NCBI GenBank assembly: GCA_015501585.1
Contig: JADNRY010000520.1
Coordinates: forward strand, 1 to 41,184
Source: Rhodocollybia butyracea
Taxonomy: Eukaryota > Basidiomycota > Agaricomycetes > Agaricales > Omphalotaceae
Direction: 5' to 3'
DNA length: 41,184 nucleotides
Part shown: positions 21,801 to 31,949 of the stretch, piece after piece
Numbering within the stretch: position 1 is the first letter of the stretch
Layout of the letters: every line of letters begins with the position of its first letter
Position numbers and translations under genes: made by a program
The notes under the pieces: model-generated
What the model was told of the DNA's origin: nothing
Database searches by the model: none
What the model saw: only the letters and a program-made list of their open reading frames with translations

Positions 21801-23453
21801 ATGCAAACCAGGTTTCACGGAGGTAAGCTGTTGTTGATAATAGTAGGTCATCACATGAGTATCCGGAGGTCCAGGTCAGGCATCCTAACTGGCATAGCCG
21901 TTGATTGATGCAGATCCACGCGCGACGCACATGAGGGGTCCTACAATGAGGACAGGAACTACGGAATCGATGTCAATTGGTAAGAGTACTCGAACCAGAT
22001 CTAAGTATGAGTGGAGAGGAATTGGCATAAGAGAAGATAGGTGACAATTGGCATGGTTATTCCACTTATCTGCAGCTTTCATCACCTTCAGCTAGATTTG
22101 TGTACTTCCAAAAATCCCCTCTCTCGAACTATCGATAACAGCACCTCATAAAGCCGCTGGCTATCCCCATGGTGAATATTTGAATACCAACGCGCGCGTC
22201 CCGACTCGAATTCACCCCCAGATCCCGCGCACGCTCCCTCCGTCTGTCCCTTCTTCAAACTCGAACTTGGGTACAGCCAGCAGATCCCAGTGTCTCCCGC
22301 CATACGGCATCACCAACTCATCCCTAGGCACGGAGTCTATCTCCGGCACGAGTATGTCACCGGTGATAGGAATAGGCGTAGGAGACGAAACCAATTTGGG
22401 TTTTTCTTCGTGAAAGGGGAAAGCGACGATCTCTATGAGAAGCGTTATGCGATGTCGAAGCATTCCATGGAACCAGAGAGCGAATGAGCGAACGCATCTG
22501 CAAGTTTCTTCTGTTTCAGCGGTTTAGCATGTGCTAATCCGCTGGAATTGAGGGGCCGGCCTTCAAAGTAGTCTTCAAACTTAGGCAGTTTTGCGAGGAC
22601 GCTTAGATGTCGATGAGGAATGCTCATGAGGTCTTGAGGTAGTGCGCGTAGGTCGTGTCACAGGGAAGCGGAAGGACGATGTGTGAGACGAGGATGCAAG
22701 TACTGTACCTGCGCCAATGCCTTCGTAGGAGTCCACGTTCAGCCAGTGTTTCTTTTTGGGTTTATGTCGCGTACATGTAAAAACGCCGACGACAAGCTCA
22801 TTCATTACATTGTTATACGACCCTATTAGTATACTTAGTAGGACTCGTTTTCTATGGATGAGCAAAAAAGGTGAACCATAAGTGCTTCGTAGAGCGCGTA
22901 AGTACGTATGTGCGTACCAAGCTGACAGCATCAGAAAATCTCCATTTTCATTCCATCCTCTAGCGCTTCAGCGCTTCAGCACCCATATTCCGGCAATTGC
23001 CCGGCGCCCAACTCGATCTGCGATTTATCTATAACTATGCAAACAGCGGAGAAAATTCCACTACTGTAAGACCGACAGGCGAAAATGGAACATGAGAACT
23101 ATCCTGCGACTGGCTGACTGTGTCGTTAGACCAGCGTTAGACCGGAAAGTGGAGCATTGAAGTGAAAACTTGGCAAGGCAACCTTGAAATTGCAGCAAGA
23201 CAGCGCTCAGAAACGCCGTGGTCCCACTAGAATCAACGTTGAGATATTGACTTTCTGTCACTAACAGTAGCACAGTACGTCCAAACTTGATTGACAAAAT
23301 GCAAGGCTTACCGAGGTCCGATACATTCCCTTCAAAATTACCGTCGACGTGTTGAAGGAAGAGAGTCAACGGGCCGGCCGGTTCTGTAAGCGCTTTTTTT
23401 CTTTGTTCGTCATGATCTCGATCATGCATCATGTGCATGAACAGGTGAGCAGC
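21745..23453. repeat. direct segmental duplication, copy 2
   Basis: Collinear with 16726-18297 and in the same orientation. It ends at GTGAACAGGTGAGCAGCT-like sequence in both. It differs by indels, for example a dinucleotide-rich ATGTGC insertion near 23430. The duplication brackets the GH76-like gene, with the two starts about 5.0 kb apart. Confidence 0.7.
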
Positions 23454-24422
23454 TCAGCCTTGAGTGCCTCGAATGCACTGACAAGCTTCAAAATTCATTC
23501 TCTCTTCACCAGAATGTTCGTGAGTGCGCACCAACCGTGATACTCTCAAAGCCAGTAACTTAAGCTCGCAGGTTTGTACTCCTTGTTGTACTTCCGATGA
23601 TTCACTCAAATTTGTACTACTTATCTTTAGACTAACTGCATCCAACTCTCAAGGGTAACGACGAATGATGGTCGCAATTTGTTCAGCCACTCTTGACACC
23701 GGAGAAAGCCAGCCTTAAGTGCTGTTTCAATGCATCCCGCAAACTTAGGCACTCCTCACGATCCCACAGAGATCTTACCTAGTATTCTAAACCATTCTGT
23801 CGTCTTAGGCTCGCTTATGACGGCTGCTAGCGCCTACTAGCCTAGTATGTCACCAGAAGACAAGCTCGATGATCTACGCCAATCCTGGTCCGTCATTGAA
23901 TTGAACAAAGCGAGTGGCTCATTGTATCTGAATCCTACCATTATTCTTCTCTTCATGAGTTGAATGACCCTCTATTGCCCTTTATCAATCCGCTATCACC
24001 CAGGACCGCTGATAAACACAACTTTGACATAACCTTGACATCCTGAGGGTGCGTCGCGATGCGTGTTGCGATGGCATGAGTTACAGATGCTCACAGGACT
24101 GCTTTGATTATCTCCTATTTACTATTCATAGCGAGACGGCGTGGAGAATCGCAAAAAAAACTAGGACTTAAACGGCTAGTAAATCAGTATGTATGGTATT
24201 TTTTCTTTGCTCTTGTCTGATCATCATTCCGTTTTTTTTGTACAGCTCATTGAAACTGCGTTTGACTGTGTATCGGACTGTGTACGACCTTCTCACTAGA
24301 TCAACCAGAGATCACCCAGAGATCAACCCAGGGAGGTGAGTCTATTTAACAGCTCTACGAGCCTCCCTATGTCCTCCTCTCCACCTCTCCCTCCCAACTT
24401 CCTCCCAAGAACCGCTCATCGC
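23454..24422. other. intergenic, no gene recognised
   Basis: Only short frames. The end of this stretch is the presumed promoter and 5' UTR of the plus-strand membrane-protein gene. An earlier in-frame ATG at 24369 could extend that protein by 18 residues. Confidence 0.5.
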
Positions 24423-25748
24423 ATGGCCCAAATCGGTATCTCCGAAGCCGAGATAGTCGCTCTCTTCCTCGCGAGCCTCTTCTACGGCATCTTTCTCATC
24501 AGCGCGGGGTTCGGGGTGCGATACCTCCTCTATGAAACTCACAGCAGACCCGGCCAGGCGTTGAAAAGACGACAAGTCCCATGGAAGCTGATTGTGCCGG
24601 AGGTGATATTGTTCATCATCACTTCGACACATATTTCTTTGAGTGTGACTAACTGCATACGCATCTTCGTGCAACAACCTGGATCGCCGGATGCGTATGA
24701 TCCTACGATTTGGATCAATAAAACGAAGGTGTGTGTCCTACCGCTTGTTGACTCGGTACACAAGTGATGATGGTTGTTTTTTTTTTTTTTTCGAAATAGA
24801 CTGGGCTCTCTGCCGTTGGGATCGTTTGTGGTGATGTGCTCCTGGTATGCGTATTTTATCTGCGCCAAAGCCTCATTATAATCTTCTCTCGCAGATCTAC
24901 AGGTGCTACATCATCTATAATCACTCCTGGCGAATCATCGCGGTTCCTTGCCTCCTATTCCTCGTAGGCACCGGCTGTGACCTTTGCCTCTTCATCCTTC
25001 AAGCCGTATTCATCCCTTCCGAAACCTTCGTGCCCAACGGCGGATTCACCCCCAAGGGGAGCAGTATCATTGCCGAGACAGCCGGGGTATACGTCGGAGT
25101 GTACAGCGCCACCGCCGCTTTAACGGTATTGACGACCTGTAAGTAACACATTCCATCGCAATTGCTCAAGGGTGGGTACCAACTACGTATCCTGCTTAGC
25201 TCTCATCGTCTGGCGGATATACAAAGTCGAGAAGGAGAAAAGACGATTCCAGGTCGGATCGGGATCGCACCTCGGCTCCAGCTTTACCATGCAGTACATC
25301 ATGAAAATCATCATACAATCAGGCATGCTTTACACTATTACCTCTTCCCTGGTGGCTATCGCAGTTGCTGTGGGAAGCAATGCTAACTATCCACTCTCCG
25401 ACATCGTAAGTTTTGATCTCAAGCATATTTTCACCGTAAATTTTAAAATGACTGATTTCGTTGGAGTAGAACATGCAGGCCATCGGGATAACATTTAATC
25501 TCACTGTTATTCGCAGTGCCCTTTGCTCGAAGCTGGACGACGAAGACTTGGTGTACATGTCAGCCTCGGGCCGCGGGACACGTTTGGAGTTTGCTGCACG
25601 TACCGCTAATACTTCTACGGGAAACGACATTGCGTTCTGTAACCAGCAAACAACGCCCCTTTCAAAACTTCATGGGAAGATCTTGGATGAAAATATGAGT
25701 ACTGCACAATCAGAAAAGTACGAAGGACATAGTGTTGGTGCCGTTTGA
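24423..25748 (+). CDS. seven-transmembrane-type integral membrane protein
   Basis: Exons are 24423-24728, 24800-24844, 24895-25138, 25200-25405 and 25470-25748, joined in frame to 359 residues. All introns are GT..AG, 50-71 nt. The 61-nt intron at 25139 contains a CCAACTAC branch-like site. Hydrophobic segments include I-V-A-L-F-L-A-S-L-F-Y-G-I-F-L-I, L-I-V-P-E-V-I-L-F-I-I, V-P-C-L-L-F-L-V-G-T-G-C and S-G-M-L-Y-T-I-T-S-S-L-V-A-I-A. The segment G-D-V-L-L-I-Y-R-C-Y-I-I-Y is a pattern I associate with uncharacterised agaricomycete seven-TM proteins. The hydrophilic tail is Ser/Thr-rich. The start at 24423 has a good context (GCATGG); 24369 is the alternative. Ligand and function unknown. Confidence 0.8.
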
Positions 25749-25997
25749 GACTCTGAGACTAGATCTGGTCAAGATCTGGTGGCTCTTAATCAGGATCATT
25801 TAATCGCATGGATCCGCTTGCTTTGCAATTACTTTTTATCGTTATCACTTCTCTGCTCTCCATAACACGTTCTTCTACTGTATTAATACTAGGGTGGGAT
25901 AATGCGCTTTGACCGTTTGACTTTGCCTCATCCTATCCCTCCCTCTCCGATCGTGAGAGAGAAATAGTAATTGACCGCCAAGTCTCATCCAAGCAGA

Positions 25998-26312
25998 CTT
26001 ATAAGTTTATCGCTCTAGTAAAGGAGTTCAACATTTCATCCATCTCACATTTTCCTTGCATGATCTTCTATATTTCTGGTCTATGGACCTCTATGAACCC
26101 ACACGGGTCGTTCCAATAAATCAAGAGACTCAGGCACTTCTGGGAACCCTTCCTTTGCTATATATCTATGCATGGAGACAATTAGGGCTTCTTTCAGAGT
26201 ACATATGATACCACAGGTTTGATCCTTCCGAATCAAGATATGCACAAACTCAAGGGTATCCAATCTTTGAGGCTCTGGGCGGTGAAGATCTTGAGATAGT
26301 AGATTTGGAACA
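25998..26312 (+). pseudogene. kinase-like family, copy 3 (3'-end fragment)
   Basis: Only the C-terminal part of the family remains. It aligns with 15180-15500 of copy 1 and 30040-30340 of copy 2. Recognisable pieces are P-I-N-Q-E-T-Q-A-L-L-G-T, then after indels S-E-S-R-Y-A-Q-T-Q-G-Y-P-I-F-E-A-L. An in-frame stop interrupts the position matching Y-I-R-Y-R in copy 1. No start or N-terminal motif is nearby, so this is a relic. Confidence 0.75.
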
Positions 26313-26339
26313 CTTGCTCCGATGCTCGCACCCCGCATG

Positions 26340-26931
26340 TTTTGCTGAGGTGCGTGTGAGTGTTGCGGGGTACGTCCCTTCAGCAGTGTAACTTTTTTGG
26401 GTATACTTACAACAGGATGATCGTACTAAGAGTTATCTTGCGGTTAAACTGTACGGTTAGACTGAGCCTCACTGAGGGAGTTGGTAGGCACATCTATATC
26501 TTATCTTCAAGCTCTCACGTCTCTTTATCCCGTCTTAGACAGATGACCCTTCGTTTGAAAAATTCACTTCCTTCTTTCCTTCCTCCCTATACCTCCACAG
26601 TCAAAGCGGCAGTCTCTTGATCTATTGATAAGGGCACGGTAACACCAGTACTAGAAGACTTGACTCAGTGCTAGTGAGCACAAAGAAAGTGTGGCAGGCG
26701 CCATGTCTGGTGGGAGAGCAGTGAGGACTGACTTTGTATGCCGTGACAGTCTGGGCTTTATCGTAACCAGGGCTCCAGAGCAGTCAAGAGCAGTCCATAG
26801 CTCATCCTGGCAAGTAGATTTACAGATGTATTTCAGACCTTCTATTAGTACTAAGTATCTAGAGTACAATCAACAAAGGTTAAGAGTCTAGTGTAAGTGG
26901 TGTGTACACGCGCTGTACATGTTATATTTGA
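26340..26931. other. no gene recognised
   Basis: It contains TAAACTGTACGGTTAGACT near 26443-26461, which recurs near 31140 beyond kinase-like copy 2, and a block at 26700-26780 resembling 11840-11910. It is otherwise featureless and lies at the 3' end of ICMT copy A. Confidence 0.4.
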
Positions 26932-27706
26932 TCAGAAAATGCCCGGCACAAGCTTATATGGTACATTCTTTGCCCACTCATCCCACTGCGCCCCAAACTG
27001 CGCCCGCATCATCTTATCCTCGGCGCTAGTCCGCCTGATGAATTGAAAATGACAGAACACTTTGAAAGCAATGACAAGCGCAGCAAATATCTTGGCCCAT
27101 AACAAATCCAACCAACCGCACTCCAACATCCACGAGCCTGGCCCGAATGCACACAGGAGTATTCCAGTGGATGCGACAGCTGAGCCGATATATCCTGGGT
27201 GACGAATAACGGAATAGGGACCTGTGGTGACGAGCTTATGGTGATCGCGTATAGATACCTCGTAAGTGTAAAGTCGGCCAAGAGCGCGATAGGATGCCCA
27301 GCGCATATAGCCTCCCCATACTAAGAGAAAGAGGCTGAGTATGAAGACTGGTGTGACGGAAGGAGAAGCAGATTTATGGATTGGAGCTCGCAAAAGCACA
27401 GACAAGATAGTCTGAGATAACACACTGGCAGAGTAGTGTATGGATACGAGGGTTATAATTTCACAGAAAACGACTAAAAGGAGGAGTCTCTGTGGTGTAT
27501 TCATATTTAGGATCCACTATCAATTAAATCGGCGACAGACAGACCTTGACAGCTTCCCATATTGCTGGAGCAAAACTAGACAGTAAACGATCACCGGGCG
27601 GGTATCTAGAGATCTCTTGGGGCGCAGCAGGTGGATTGGGCGCAGTAGCTGCAACATAATAGGATGCAAAGGTTACCAGGAGCAATGGTACTTTGTCAAG
27701 AGCCAT
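26932..27706 (-). CDS. isoprenylcysteine carboxyl methyltransferase-like protein, copy A
   Basis: Two exons (27706-27545 and 27489-26932; 55-nt intron, phase 0) encode 239 residues. The C-terminal half carries L-V-T-T-G-P-Y-S-V-I-R-H-P-G-Y and E-D-K-M-M-R-A-Q-F-G, the S-adenosylmethionine-binding and end motifs of the ICMT/PEMT family. Several hydrophobic segments precede them, as in Ste14-like enzymes of the ER membrane that methylate the prenylated cysteine of CaaX proteins. The N-terminus (M-A-L-D-K-V-P-L-L-L) is hydrophobic. It is a close paralogue of 31950-32724 in opposite orientation. The frame is intact and the promoter conserved, so it is probably expressed. Activity on CaaX proteins is inferred from the family. 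Confidence 0.87.
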
Positions 27707-27739
27707 AGTCGGGGAATGGCAGGAACAGCCGTCGTGGCA

Positions 27740-27777
27740 AAACGACGCGTATGGGGAGTTTCGTGTAGGTATTTATA
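27740..27777 (-). promoter_or_regulatory. ICMT copy A promoter: TATA box and ACGCGT core
   Basis: TATAAAT lies about 65 bp before the ATG (27777-27771, minus). CCATACGCGTCGTTT (27754-27740) is identical to the block before copy B, while the surrounding bases differ. ACGCGT is the yeast MCB (MBF-binding) core; a role here is inference. Confidence 0.5.
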
Positions 27778-28126
27778 CCAGGAACTGTGTGAATTCTGAA
27801 AAGGAAACTCGGTACCGTTCCATTGTTATGACGCAGAGCCCCTTGACAGCGTGTGGGTCCGGCGAGCCAAGCATAATACTACTACTACTACTCCAGGAAG
27901 ATTTCAGTTTCTTGAGAGTAAGAACTTAAATTTGGTTCTAATGTTATTGGATATCGATCAATCGCAAGTTGCCAGTGCATCTGGAGAACTGCTACCATCT
28001 TAGTAGCTTTAAGCTCTCAACATCAGTAGACTCAATCTTTTTTGTAACAGCTAGTGCAGATGGTCGTGGCTGTTGTTAGGCTGAGTAAGTACATGTTTAA
28101 CTAAATCAGGAGTTGGAGAAGTTGGC

Positions 28127-28265
28127 TTGTCCTTCAACACTTTTTTTTTTTTTTTTTTTTTGGAACGTTGCTCGCGTCAGCGACTTTCGTCGCTAAGTAT
28201 AATGTCGGAGCACCTTCAGGTGTACGACAAAGTCGTTCCATCCTGCCGTTGTTGTTCTTCAACAC
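28127..28265 (-). mobile_element. SINE-like short retroposon with A-tail and 14-bp target duplication
   Basis: On the minus strand a 90-nt body (28251-28162) is followed by a pure A21 tail (28161-28141). Flanking repeats are TTGTCCTTCAACAC (28127-28140) and TTGTTCTTCAACAC (28252-28265), 13 of 14 matching, the mark of LINE-type target-primed insertion. The body has no clear A/B boxes. It folds well: an outer TGGAACG/CGTTCCA stem, hairpin GTCG-CACCT-GA-AGGTG-CGAC (28228-28204), and hairpin AGCGAC-GAAA-GTCGCT (28194-28179) with a GNRA loop. It could be a SINE or a retroposed structured ncRNA. Confidence 0.75.
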
Positions 28266-28269
28266 TTCA

Positions 28270-29113
28270 ACAATCACCTCCCGGCGCGGGACCCTAGCAT
28301 TTTGGTTTCAAACCACATACGCCGCTACCTGAAAGGCTGAAGCGGCCCTCCTCTAGCAGCGGGCGCTCCAACGCTTTTCCATCAATCTATGATTGCTTAG
28401 GCTCCTGTTTTTTTGTATTTTATATTCTTTGGAGAACTGTAAACACTTGCAGGCATCTACAGGTACATGGATGTCGAGTTGTGAGAACCTCACGGTCTAA
28501 AGTTTAACTATGGACGTCATGTGTGCGGCATAGTGTGAAACGTATAAGTAAAGTCCTCAGAAGTGTACGGATACAAACAACTCGTTTTGGAACAAGTTAT
28601 TTACCTGTGAAACGTATAAGTAAAGTCTACATATAAACCGTAAGTATAAGTATCACATAAGTATAAATAAACAGACTTACCCTCAGAAGTGTACGGATAC
28701 AAACAACTGAGGGATAACTGACTACACGTCAAGTATATAAGTAAGGCCACGAAACTGCCAAGATAAACTAAGGCACTCGGATAAATGAAAACGGAAGGAT
28801 AAATAATAGAGGAAGGGAAAAGTAAAGATCCCCTAAGGGGAGGATAAACCTATCTTGTACCGAAACGCGTCCCACCTGATACGGAAGTAGATGGCGGGGG
28901 CGGGACTCCAAGTTAGCCCGAGGTATCTCCTTCGACACATAGCTTGAGAATCAGATATCGAATACCTGTACGAAGCTGTATGAAATCTGCCGGTAGCGCA
29001 AGTCCATTCTTAGAAACGGCACTATTCCGTGACCTCGTTGCTGTTAGATCATACTCAACAGCTTTCGGTCTGGGTAGAGCTCACTCGCCCATCTCTGCTA
29101 CCACCCACATTCC
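28270..29113. other. no gene recognised apart from the direct repeats
   Basis: Besides the repeats at 28534-28708 there is no convincing coding signal. The final 150 bp should contain the original promoter of the kinase-like copy 2. Confidence 0.45.
28534..28708. repeat. interleaved direct repeats
   Basis: TGTGAAACGTATAAGTAAAG occurs at 28534 and 28606. CCTCAGAAGTGTACGGATAC, with AAACAACT following, occurs at 28555 and 28681. The order is R1-R2-R1-R2 with an unrelated AT-rich, GTATAAGTA-containing spacer in the second unit, so it looks like a tandem duplication followed by an insertion or expansion. Confidence 0.7.
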
Positions 29114-30511
29114 ATGGCATCACCCAAATTCTTTGAAAACTCATCTAAATTTACTATTGAAGGGGCCGAATTCAATGTGGTTGGCCAGGACCTTGTAGTC
29201 ACTAACAACTATCATCAGGATAACGCTCGGATCGAGGTTGCTCCAGGAAAACAAGTGCGCTAGCTCACTACTATCAGTTCCTTATTTCCAGGTGTTCAGC
29301 AAAGCCAAAAATACAGTTTCCTGTTATCTACATGAGTGACATTTATCTCCTTGGTCCAACAGTATGCTGCAAGAGCCAGGATTGGGGAGACAGAGACTTA
29401 GCTCGGGTCGTGCGAACCATTTGTACCGTGCAATATAAATCGAACCGATATACTGTGGTCGTCCAAAAGCTAAAAACGTGAGATAATTACTATTCCAATC
29501 GTATCTTTTCCTAGATACTTATTATCTCTCAGGAATTCGAAGAGGATCTACTCCAGTACTCTTGCATACGGTAGCATCTCTGCTAAATGGTTTTATAGCT
29601 CTATCACTTAATGTAGATCATATTTCAGGAGCCCAAACTTAGCACAGCTGTATGGAATTGTTCAGTGGGACTTGCCAGCAATGATATTCCATGACGGTAT
29701 GAGCTTTTCAAATATCGTGCTGGCATCTAACAATTGTTGTCATAGGACTTATTCCCTATGAGTACCTTCTGCGCCCATGCACCTCCAGACCAATGCTATA
29801 TGCATATCTCAAGTACCGATTTGTATTTACATCTTTATCAGCTGTTCATACTGAATTTGATTGTGTTTTTTAGAGTATTGATGGTCTACGAGCACTCCTG
29901 TCACAAAGAAAGACAGTTCATCCAGTGATTCTCGTATTTCAAATCATCCACAATGAAACTAATGACTGTAGTAGAAGGCAAGTTATTTAGGGACCCATTG
30001 GATGCAACCAGCCACTGGATGCGACATCTATCTATTTATTGCTCCGGTGAGGGAATTTAACATTTCATCCGTCCCTCATTTGCCTTCCATGATCCTCTAT
30101 ATTTTTGGTCTATGGACCCACTGGGAGTCATTCCAATGAATCAGGAAACTAAGAGACTTCTGGGAACCTTTCCTTCATTCCGCGCATTTGTTTATGGTGA
30201 TAAATGGGATGACTCCCAGTATCTAGGTGTGTCTGAATACATAAGATACCGCGGGTTCGATCCTTTCGACCCAAAATATGCACAAGCTCAAGGGTATCCA
30301 ATATTTGAGGTTCCGGATGATGGTTTTGAGATAGTAGATCTGGAAGACACTTGTCCCGGGTCCGGAAGACGCTCCGAAAGATGGTGAGTGTCCTATAGGA
30401 CCCCAGGGTACTGTGAGAATGACCCTCCCTCCAGAAGTCATCGATGATAATTGGGAGTTCGTTACGAGACAATCACTGCAGTTTCACGATTTACTTACAC
30501 AATGGACGTAA
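29114..30511 (+). pseudogene. kinase-like agaricomycete family, copy 2 (internally deleted)
   Basis: Exon 1 parallels copy 1 (K-F-F-E-N-S-S-K-F-T-I-E-G, D-L-V-V-T-N-N-Y). Exon 2 stays open (D-I-Y-L-L-G-P-T ... Y-K-S-N-R-Y-T-V-V), showing that the 7-nt shortening in copy 1 is a lesion. N-L-A-Q-L-Y-G-I-V-Q-W-D and L-I-P-Y-E-Y are present. At about 30015-30025 the sequence jumps from the H-W-M region to the C-terminal domain, deleting about 810 bp relative to copy 1 (14351 to 15164). The end (Y-I-R-Y-R-G-F-D-P-F, N-W-E-F-V) is retained, with one frame error near the last intron. It cannot make the normal protein. Confidence 0.75.
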
Positions 30512-30583
30512 GTAGCATGCATCCTACATTGATCTGGGCCTCACTTTCAATCGGCCGGTAACGGATGCGCTATCAACGTAGCT

Positions 30584-30955
30584 TTGGAGAAATCAAAGGC
30601 AGACATGAACTACCAAACCTTTTTGGAACTACTTCACGATCATCGGTGTATCAGATCCCACAATCATAACACTGGTTGCCAAACTTCGCAAAAACCTCCC
30701 CAGAACAAGGCAAGATTGAGGCGAACCCGATCATTGACCTCATTCAGTCACGATGGGAGCATTAATCTGCCTATAACTGAACGCATTTACCAGGCAGTAC
30801 AGCGGAAATATCACAGCGAAGCGTCTATGTACTTTGCCAGCCATGTGGGCAGTTTCTCGATGGATGAGGATGACAAGGCAATTCAGCGAAGTATTTGCAG
30901 ACCCCCCCTACCGGATTCCACACAAGTACACCGACTATTGCCTGGACATTATTAA
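30584..30955 (+). CDS. hypothetical open frame, unrecognised
   Basis: A 123-codon frame downstream of the kinase-like relic. It is basic in the middle (K-A-R-L-R-R-T-R-S-L) with a more ordered end (I-T-E-R-I-Y-Q-A-V-Q-R-K-Y, then S-M-D-E-D-D-K-A-I-Q). No signal, membrane segment or domain was recognised. It may be part of a decayed gene or chance. Confidence 0.2.
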   Translation: MEKSKADMNYQTFLELLHDHRCIRSHNHNTGCQTSQKPPQNKARLRRTRSLTSFSHDGSINLPITERIYQAVQRKYHSEASMYFASHVGSFSMDEDDKAIQRSICRPPLPDSTQVHRLLPGHY

Positions 30956-31702
30956 TTATTAAACTATTGGTACTTCCTACCTTCACTCACAAACATTTCG
31001 CGGATCAGCGATATCAAGTTTCCTCATGAGTCCCTTAAAGTTGACCACAAAATTGCTATAACAATCCTGGAAATAGATACAAAGGTATATGATACACTGT
31101 TCTGCTAGTCAAGCGCAGGGAGCCAGAGTGTGATGATCCTAAACTGTATAGTTAGACTCGATTTGAAGTTGGAGCTGGCATATTTACGTTTTATCCACAC
31201 CCCCTGGAGTTACTTTGGCCGCCCATGTTATCCTGGACTCGCCCACCTCAGGCTCACCTTCCCGTTGATTTGTTTTTGCTCAACATAAACATGGTAATCA
31301 TCCGAACAGCCGGCGTCTCCACAGAGAGGCTCTCTCAAAGGACCACAAAAATGAACACAACTGGGACAGATGACCCTCTATTCCTGTACGCCCACAACGA
31401 AACCGGCAATCTTGAAGCTCATCCAATGCTCCCGCTCAGGCTGTTCTATAGATACTTAACACGAACTAGATAACAGACACTATATTTGCTCCGGCCGGTA
31501 CAAAAATGAAATGCCAGTCTAAATCAAGTTTGCTTGTCTGCCCGCGGGAGATAGGAAAAGCTGGGAGCTTACAGCCATATAGTATCTAGCATCACCGCCG
31601 GCAACTGTCATCACTAATAAATACTAATCGATATCAGATAACGTAAAGATGCAAGTGATTAACCTGTTATAACTCCCCAAGAAACCGTGAAAGCTTCCAC
31701 AA
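30956..31702. other. no gene recognised
   Basis: It contains TAAACTGTATAGTTAGACT near 31140, shared with about 26443 beyond kinase-like copy 3. There are short frames only. Confidence 0.4.
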
Positions 31703-31877
31703 GCAGTAGTCGTAGTAGCAGTAGTAATATACCCGGCCCCGCGGCAACAAGGCCCCGCCGCTGTCAAGATGGCTCTGTGGGCAGGCATACACGCATACAG
31801 GCAATTGTGTGTGTAAGTATATACATAACGAATGTAGCCTTTTCCAATTTGGAAACTCACAGTCAGTCCAGCATGTC

Positions 31878-31912
31878 TATAAATACGCTTAGACTCTCCA
31901 TACGCGTCGTTT
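31878..31912 (+). promoter_or_regulatory. ICMT copy B promoter: TATA box and ACGCGT core
   Basis: TATAAAT at 31878-31884 lies 66 bp upstream of the ATG, almost the same spacing as copy A. CCATACGCGTCGTTT follows at 31898-31912, identical to copy A. Confidence 0.5.
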
Positions 31913-31949
31913 AAGTTCCACGACTGCTGTTGCCGAACTTCCCCCCACT

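Larger units (their letters stand above)
26932..27890 (-). repeat. arm A of inverted ICMT duplication
   Basis: The whole gene plus about 180 bp upstream is repeated, inverted, at 31703-32724. Upstream matches include a GTAGTA-type trinucleotide run (A: 27868-27890 complement) and GCTGTCAAG near GGCTCTG. The last 100 or so codons are nearly identical, while the first part of exon 2 is more divergent. Confidence 0.75.

Noticed and set aside
24342..24677. Minus-strand frame opposite the seven-TM gene
   Set aside because: It is a shadow of the first exon, whose plus-strand frame has hydrophobic segments and consistent introns.
28162..28251. Hammerhead ribozyme in the SINE-like body
   Set aside because: A GAAA is present, but only as a tetraloop. 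The CUGANGA core and the expected stem order are absent.
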